A stretch of DNA of 64,000 nucleotides, from the NCBI GenBank assembly GCA_025200525.1, contig CM045763.1, positions 156,432,246 through 156,496,245 on the forward strand, written 5' to 3'. The notes under the pieces were generated by a model. It was not told the origin of the DNA. It saw only the letters and a program-made list of their open reading frames with translations, and made no database searches. Shown here in pieces: positions 57,526 through 64,000 of the stretch; positions within the stretch are counted from its first letter, which is position 1, and every line of letters starts with the position of its first letter. This DNA is from Camellia lanceoleosa. Its lineage: Eukaryota; Streptophyta; Magnoliopsida; Ericales; Theaceae. A program made the translations under genes and the position numbers.

Positions 57526-59910
57526 CTACATTGGTTCCTTGCATGTTTTCCTATTGTCGTGCCCCATTTTGCCACAACGCTCGCAGCGAATCCGGTGCAC
57601 CACCTCACCTTTTGACGGAATCTGTTTTCGTTTGGGCTTTTTTGGTGGGCGCTTATAAATAGGTAGGACAATGAGGAAATCATTTGTTAATAACTTGGGT
57701 TTTCCCACCATAGGAATTGGGTGAATGGCCCCCTAGTATGCCGCCTTGAACTCGTCCACATGGTAAAACGAATCAATGAAATCATATATGTTTTTGCCAC
57801 AACTGCGTGGAAGCATGGGAACCCATTTAATTGCCACTGGAAACACGAACATGTACATGCGCCAATGTCGACCAACACCGATGGGTGCGAATGAACCTCA
57901 AAAACATTGTCATCGGCCTAACTAACAATCCACGATCTACTGTCCTTGTACGCCGAATCCAAACTCTTTGCCATCTTCGGGCAGAGCTCCACAACCCAAA
58001 TACTTGATTTAGCTTTACGTTTGCTCCTTTGCTCCATGATTTGACCCCTAATTGAATCCACCAACTAAGAAATGGGAAGATGTCGAGCCTCCCGAACCCA
58101 ATTGTTGAATGACTCGGCAACGTTGGACCATATCTCACCATACAAGTGACCCCTAAAAGAAATGGGGAAAAATAATGAAGATAAGTGAAGACGCGATTTA
58201 TTTTGAATTGTGTATGGGTAACATTTTAGAATGTTACTTGAAATGCGCATTTGCCCAATGTTGTGGATGTAGATCTTGCAAGAAATTCCCGATGACTGCA
58301 GGGTTACACTGTTTCAAAATCTCAATCTTTTGATTGAATGAAGCCACTGTGGATACATATGAACATTCCTGTAGTTTTCGCATGAGCCCAATTTTGTGCT
58401 CAGCATTAACGTATTTCATTTGATCTCTCGGGTTCATTTGAAAATGTAACAAACTGAATGTGTAGTGTGTTGTCGAGAATACGCTAGGAATCACTTGTTG
58501 TAAACTGGCAATCCGATCAGACACAAATGTCAACGTCTTGTTACAATCCACAACTGCAGACAATTGAAGCAAGAACCACTCCCAATTGCATGCATTCTCG
58601 ACATCAACAATAGCGAAAGCAACCAGGAATAACCTTGTGAATGAACATTATTGAAACATTTTTGGAACATGTTAGTTTTGGGACCAGAAATTTCCAACAT
58701 AATATAAATCCCAAAAATAATACATTAGTACGTGCTATGTTAATTGTGTCAATGATGTGAAATTGAGCATGTGGGTTAGAACACTTAAAACTTTAAACAC
58801 ACATACCTTGGTTGCCATCCTTAGCAATAGCCACAAGCAAAGTTCCCTTGAACCTCCCCTTGAAGAATGTGCCATCAAGAAATAAAAGTGGATGGCAATG
58901 TTTGACCCCATTTATGCATGCCCGAAAGGATATAAAATACCATACAAACCTGCTTGTGTGTTGTTCAAAATCGAAATTAATGAAACTGTGTGGGTTGTTT
59001 TCCATAACAGCGTCACTGTACCATCTGAGTTGGTCAAACGACATTGCATAATTGCCATAAACTTTAGCTCGTGCTTTTTCCACCCCTAACCATGCCACCC
59101 GGTAGCTAACGTCCAACCCGTACCTATCTTTCATGTCAAACACCACGTCCATTGGGCACGTAAGCGGCTGTTCGCACACACTATCCGCAATGACATTAGA
59201 CACCAAATCTGACCTAGTTCGTGGGTTCTTGAACGTCTTCACAGCAAGACCGCACAAATGTAAGCTGTTAAACCTCTTCAAACACACAATCCAGTTGGAT
59301 GCAGACACCCGTGCGTGAACCAACCACGTAGGACTAGTTGTCATTGCAAACTTACATACTGTTGTGATTCACACAGAGTCATTTTTAATGTATTTAAATT
59401 GAAACCTGCACTCAACAGCATATTTGCATAATATCCTCTGGAATTCATCAGTGCCGCCCCCAGAAAATTGACCAACATGTGTAATTCCAAACGTCTAACC
59501 AGTAGACAAGAACATCTTAGGTTTATGAGTACAATATAAAGGCAACAAATCCATCTGGTCTTCCATATCACATCTAAGCCCATCATTCTTGTGGCATGGC
59601 TCATCGGTACGAGAATCCACGACACCACAACCAATGCCCGGCCCATAACTTTTTGTTTGAATAAGCACATCAATATGTTCTAAACTGAATGACCTTGCTA
59701 AGGAAAACATATTTTGGACATCATCATCATAATCAACCTTATACTTATTGTACCCAGGAATATCAAACAAGATAAACACCAATCCCGGGACCAAGCCATC
59801 AAACTTGCCACAAACACTCTCAACCAGCTATTCAAATGTGGAAGCTTGACAAAGACGAGTAACCCCATTCGCCTATCCGAATGTGCACAACAACAAAATG
59901 ACAAACTTCA
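57526..59910 (-). pseudogene. MULE-2 transposase (MuDR-type), decayed
   Basis: Minus strand. Start ATG at 59910 (MKFVILLL). An N-terminal domain reads VCGKFDGLVPGLVFILFDIP (about 59760-59820). Then comes a conserved region (59344-58808): RARVKVYGNYAMSFDQL-like and the catalytic block LDGTFFKGRFKGTLLVAI, with the first Asp near 58873. A GT..AG intron probably spans 58806-58634. The next part has VAFAIVDVENACNWEWF, LTFVSDR (second Asp, about 58520) and MNPRDQMKYV, then GEIWSNVAESFNNWVREARHLPIS. The SWIM finger is CTCSCFQWQLNGFPCFH (57810-57860), and a CCHC knuckle CERCGKMGHDNRKTC ends it near 57535. Stops and frame changes (near 59874, 59832, 58080, 57930) make it inactive. It is a different MULE family from MULE-1. 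Confidence 0.85.
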
Positions 59911-60837
59911 TCCCTGAAACAATTTTAAAACAAAACACACTCGAAATAACGTTATAAATTACAGAATGATGTAACCCTAACAAACTGTTCACATGTTACA
60001 ACATTCTTGGTAAAAAAATATGTACTGTTAATGTTACAAACAAACACAATGTATTGATTTTCATTCTGCCAACATCATATAAATTTACAAGTAACATTGG
60101 CAGTTAATAGAAACCCAATAATCAGTCGTAAATGGTCCATAATAGTTGGAAATAACATAAAACTAATATGGTGCAACGTTGCCACTATGAACATGACAAC
60201 CTCGGACAGAAACTGTGTGAGTTTCCACCACAAAAAACAATAGTAAAATGCAAACAACAACAAGAACACAACGTTGAAGAAAAAAAAAATGTTAAAAAGC
60301 GCACAGCCCTATCACTCTTAACCCCAGTATGAACACCACCAAAACCGTACACCCAACACACGCTCTTCAAAGAATCACAAATGATTGAACATCAATAATG
60401 ACACACCAAGTAGGTAAAATCAACAATCCCCACAATCACTCCACGAAATCCTTAAAAAATATAGAAATGTTACCCCACACCTTACCCACAATCCAAACAA
60501 ACATCAAAATCAAATCTCAAACAAATGGCATACAAGTCAACTCTAATATCACTAAATCAAATCAATAACACATACCAAAAATAAAAAGAACTATTTAGTT
60601 TATAAGAAAACATGTAGGACTAAATGGACTAACATTTTCCTAAATGGGATTTATGAGTAATTTTTCTTAAAAAGAATATTTGATATTCTTTGATTTTTTG
60701 TTTTAACTTTTTTTTTCACACCTTACAAGCACTTATTAGCAACATTTAATTTTAGAACATAAGAATGAAAGAATTTGAGAATAAACTATCCCCAAGTAAT
60801 GAGTCTATAATCTCATGTGCATGGTAAAATATCAAGA
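59911..60837. other. Upstream region of the MULE-2 transposase
   Basis: The plus strand is rich in A and C (AACAACAACAAG, CCACAATCC words), the mirror of the GT-rich left part. The right end of MULE-2 is probably near 60.5-60.6 kb, where the base composition changes, but no terminal repeat was identified. Confidence 0.35.
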
Positions 60838-61078
60838 CCATGGCTTAAGTGTTTGATTGGGTAAACCTTAAGAACTTGATTTGCCGGTGAAAGTCTAGAG
60901 CTTGAGAGTGTGCTTTCTTAATGGTGTGATGCTCGAAATCTTTTAGGTGAAAATAATTTCTTGAAATCAGTTTATATGGACATTTATGCTAACTTTAATT
61001 AGACCCGTGTTAGTGGACGATGAGATATTAATCAGTCATTGAATCCGATACCAAGTTATAAAATAAATAAATAAAGTT
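60838..61078 (+). repeat. SINE-like repeat (tRNA-derived), copy 1
   Basis: A-box-like TGGCTTAAGTG and B-box-like GATGCTCGAAATC spacing recalls a tRNA-derived head. The body has TAGACCCGTGTTAGTGGACG and GAGATATTAATCAGTC, and it ends in an AAATAAATAAATAAAG tail. These are traits of plant SINEs. No clear target duplication was found. Confidence 0.5.
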
Positions 61079-61104
61079 TTTGATTAGGTATTGAGTACAC
61101 GACA

Positions 61105-61300
61105 TGGGAGCATAGACAGCTAAGAGGGTTGCCATTTCCAGCGCTTTGCCTATCATTGGTCAAAAGACAATTAGATAATCCAATGGCTGCTGTTGATCAT
61201 TCATCAATTTTATTTTATTTTATTTTTTTTCAAATAAAAAGTCCTCCAATGGCTGCTATTGATCATTGATCATTCATCAATGGCTGCTACTTGCAATGGA
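61105..61300. repeat. Short local duplications
   Basis: CCAATGGCTGCTGTTGATCATT recurs at about 61180, 61242 and 61278 with small changes (TTGATCATTCATCAATGGCTGCT). It is a local repeat, with no gene. Confidence 0.6.
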
Positions 61301-61622
61301 AGGATTTAAAATAACTAAATATATACCAATAGACCAAGGTGGTCTCAGCCCATTTAATAGCTTTCAGGTTTTTAAATTTGAGGCTTCACGTGGTCCCTTC
61401 TCTTATTATCAGGGTGTGAAAATTTTTATTTTAGTTTAACAAAATTGAATTATTGGTGATAGTTGGGTTATAAATTAAAAATAAAAACCATAACTTGGAG
61501 ATTATCAACATTAGAGCTGTTTGTTTAGTGCTGCAAATTCATACTAAAATGTTTGATGCAGATTCTATTAATATTTTATGAGGTAGAAATTTGAATTTTT
61601 CTTCTTTTTTCTTTTTTTTTTC

Positions 61623-61625
61623 TAG

Positions 61626-61661
<36 letters not shown>
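61623..61661. repeat. Poly-A tract
   Basis: A run of about 36 A after a T-rich stretch. It is simple-sequence DNA just before a SINE-like repeat, and perhaps the tail of an older retroposed copy. Confidence 0.7.
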
Positions 61662-61662
<1 letters not shown>

Positions 61663-61684
61663 AACTTTCATAACTTAAGCTACA

Positions 61685-61925
61685 TCATTTGGGAACTGGC
61701 TCATTGATAATATATATGAAAAATAATTATTTAGGTCTCAGGTTTGAAATCTTTGAAGTGTTATCAATTTCTGTGTTGGCATAGTTTATACGGATCTCTA
61801 CTACGTCTTTAATTGGGTCATTCGTTAGCAGACGGTGAGATTAGTCCTCTAAAGATTAGTCAAAATGTGTACAAACTAATCCGGATATCATGAATTATCA
61901 ATAAATAAATAATAAATAAAAATCT
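61685..61925 (+). repeat. SINE-like repeat (tRNA-derived), copy 2
   Basis: A-box-like ACTGGCTCATTGATA and B-box-like AGGTTTGAAATC are followed by a body with TGGGTCATTCGTTAGCAGAC and GAGATTAGTCCTCTAAAGAT. It ends in ATCAATAAATAAATAATAAA. The GGTGAGATTAGTC...GATTAGTC...CCGGATA order is familiar from Au-like plant SINEs. Confidence 0.6.
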
Positions 61926-62263
61926 CAATCCATGTTCATTTTTGACTTAATTGATCAATTCAAATATATATGTATATATTATAAAGTTGGTTCAACAGGC
62001 TAATGTCGATTTTGACTTGTTTCGTCAATCTGAGCACGTACATGTAATAAAAATATATAAAAAGAAATTGCACCAATAGGACGTTACCTCTTTATAGGGG
62101 CAATGAGGCAAATTGCATAACACATTATTTGCGTGGATATTGACTTTTCATGAGTTGAATATATAGAATTTTTATTGTTGAATCCAAGTTGGTTGGTTTA
62201 ATTGCCCAATGCATCATATGTATTATCACGCGTCATTTTAACAAGTTATCAGAAAAGATATGC

Positions 62264-62500
62264 ATTTAGGTTAAGTTTGGCATACACAAAATAATTTATC
62301 TTTTTATTTTTTTTCATCACATCATCTCTCTACTTTTCTGTACATTTTTTCATAAAAAAACAAAAAGTGCACTTAGGGGTGTTTTGAAAAGTTGGTAAAA
62401 AGCTGACTTTTGACTTTTTATCAAGTTTTTTGACTTTTTTGGAAGTGATTTGAGAAGTTGGTAAAAAACTAACTTTTTTTATTTTTGGTTCAATATTTTT
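62264..62500. mobile_element. MITE-like stretch, weak
   Basis: GGTTAAGTTTGGCATACACAAAATAA, CATCACATCATCTCTCTAC and AAAAAGTGCACTT match the words and order of the MITE at 7653-7834. The right end is unclear, with several GAAAAGTTGGTAAAAA repeats. It may be a related, older Harbinger-type MITE. Confidence 0.3.
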
Positions 62501-64000
62501 TAAAAATGTCACATCACTCTAAAATGATTAAAATATCCTTACTTTTTGGTTTTTGAATTAATTAATTAAAATATTCTAGAGGGTAGTTTGGTAAATTTGA
62601 GTGTTGCTTTTTTGGGTCTTCCCAAATGGGATTTTCAGCGTTTTGGCCAAGCTTGGCGTTTTTGAGCAAATGGCAAAACGTGACTTTTTGTGTAGATTGC
62701 CAAAACGGTACTTATTTAGCTCATTCCAAAAATTCCTTAAATTTTGCGCATAAAAAAATATTTAAAAATTATGATGTCATTTAAATTTAATTTATGTAAT
62801 GTAAATTTTGTGTGACTAGCCTTGTTAGATATTGATATGATATTGCAATATGCATTAGTTGCACAGCATTTGGTACGTAAGGACTAATTATATTGTTCAA
62901 GTCAAGGTTTTTGAAACCCAAAGATCTCAGGGTCAAGATTTCCTGCATAGCTTTAGCCAACTTATTGTCGCCGCATCCATCCCATGGGCCTTGTTTACTT
63001 TTGATTTAAAATTTGACTTTTTGAACAGTCTTTTTTTTTTTTTTCCTTTTCAATTCTTACTTCCCAGATTCTTTTATTTATTTATTTATTTATTTTATCA
63101 TGAGATTAAACTAAGACTAATCCTATGATTCTAGCATTTGGATTGAAATAGAATCACTTTGCTTGGTTGTGGTTTTGAGAAAATATCTTTTAGAAAATTC
63201 TCCTATTTTGTTTTTCGTATTTTTTTGTTTTACTGATTTTTTTAATATTTTAAGTAATTTTTTTTATAAAATTTTTAGACACACCTAACATAAATACACT
63301 CAAAAAGTATAATATTTGTGAAAAAAATCTTTAAAAAATTCACTATATACCAAAAACACAAAAAAAAAAAAAAAAAATGAAAATTCAATATATTTTTCAT
63401 ATTTTTTTGTATTTATTAATTTTTTAAAATATTTTTTCACAAATATTTTACTATTTAGATACATCTAAGTAAGGTGCATCTAAATAGTATATAAAAAAAA
63501 TAGTTAAAATTTTAAAAATATTCACTAAAAATAAAAAAACAAGAAAAATAAAAAACTCAATTTTCAAAAAACTGAACTTAGAAAACTGAAACTAAACACA
63601 CTGAATAGTTCTTTATTTTAGTAAGAATTACATTTGACGCAGTCATTGTATAGTACTATTTTGTGGTGTGAAGTTGCAAGTTTAACTTCAGAATCTTTGT
63701 AATTGTATATTTTTTCCATTGGAAAAATAGTTTGAAAATCATTAATAAGTTAATGAGAAATTGACTACAAAGTGTACTATTTGAGAATGGTTGTAAGTCA
63801 AAATTTATGTAATATAAAATTTGATTTTTATTTAAATAAATTCATTATTTTTTTGGGGTCAAAATTGAATCGATTTTGATACAAAAACCGAACCTGTTTG
63901 TGAGAACAAGCATATCTGTTCAATTGCACATATTTAGTGAAAGAGCTGTGTCTCTTCATTGAAAAGTCACTGTGATCATTCAAAGAGCTATCAATTCACC
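62501..64000. other. AT-rich DNA at the right edge
   Basis: No gene is recognised. An open frame at 62859-63128 reads low-complexity Phe/Leu after QSFSQLIVAAS-like residues and is not supported. From about 63180 the sequence is dominated by A and T runs (for example 63358-63377). Confidence 0.5.

Overview
This window is repeat-dense, AT-rich plant nuclear DNA. The one clear host gene is a seven-coding-exon IQM-type (IQ-motif calmodulin-binding) gene with plant introns. Around it lie Ty1/copia and Ty3/gypsy retrotransposons, a hAT element, two Mutator-like elements (MULEs), MITEs and tRNA-derived SINEs. This fits a eudicot angiosperm with a moderately large genome; I cannot name the species. 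No prokaryotic features, CRISPR arrays, rRNA genes or intact tRNA genes were seen.

Layout. 1-1607: 3' half of a decayed copia element ending in its LTR. 1657-8965: a hAT element (transposase on the minus strand), split by a 3.57-kb solo LTR (3131-6701, TSD CATAT) that holds a 1003-bp tandem duplication, and by a 182-bp Harbinger/Tourist-type MITE (7653-7834, TSD TTA). About 10.3-14.3 kb: the IQM gene on the minus strand, with one apparent single-base frameshift in coding exon 5. 16709-30380: MULE-1, with about 112-bp terminal inverted repeats. It carries a decayed MuDR-type transposase and, on the opposite strand, a small GRF-type zinc-finger gene. Four solo LTRs sit in MULE-1, each with a perfect 5-bp target duplication: 18086-20017; 22489-27898, which itself contains a reverse-oriented copy of its own family at 22714-25541; and 29721-30302, inside the right terminal repeat. 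31600-41035: a complete but broken Tekay/Del-like chromovirus with both LTRs, Met-tRNA primer site, polypurine tract and TSD CAACT. 42948-44027: a probable non-autonomous MULE. About 44.3-60.5 kb: MULE-2, with a minus-strand transposase (57.5-59.9 kb) and a convergent plus-strand gene remnant rich in coiled coil. It is split by an 8145-bp gypsy-derived element (46621-54765, TSD GTACT) that has no gag-pol. 60.8-64 kb: two SINE-like repeats, a MITE-like stretch and AT-rich DNA.

How it fits together. This is a gene island in a transposon nest, and target duplications give the order of insertion in most cases. Three points stand out. First, a nested head-on pair of solo LTRs forms an inverted repeat of about 2.3 kb with a loop of about 226 bp. 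Second, a CCGCTCGAGCGG-type palindromic module recurs in three otherwise different LTR families, and in two of them it comes with a CTGCAAAAGTACTGG word in opposite orientations. Third, both MULEs keep a second, convergent gene. I found no clearly new functional system; the unusual features are architectural. Statements about families rest on motif recognition by eye, and no alignment or database search was run.
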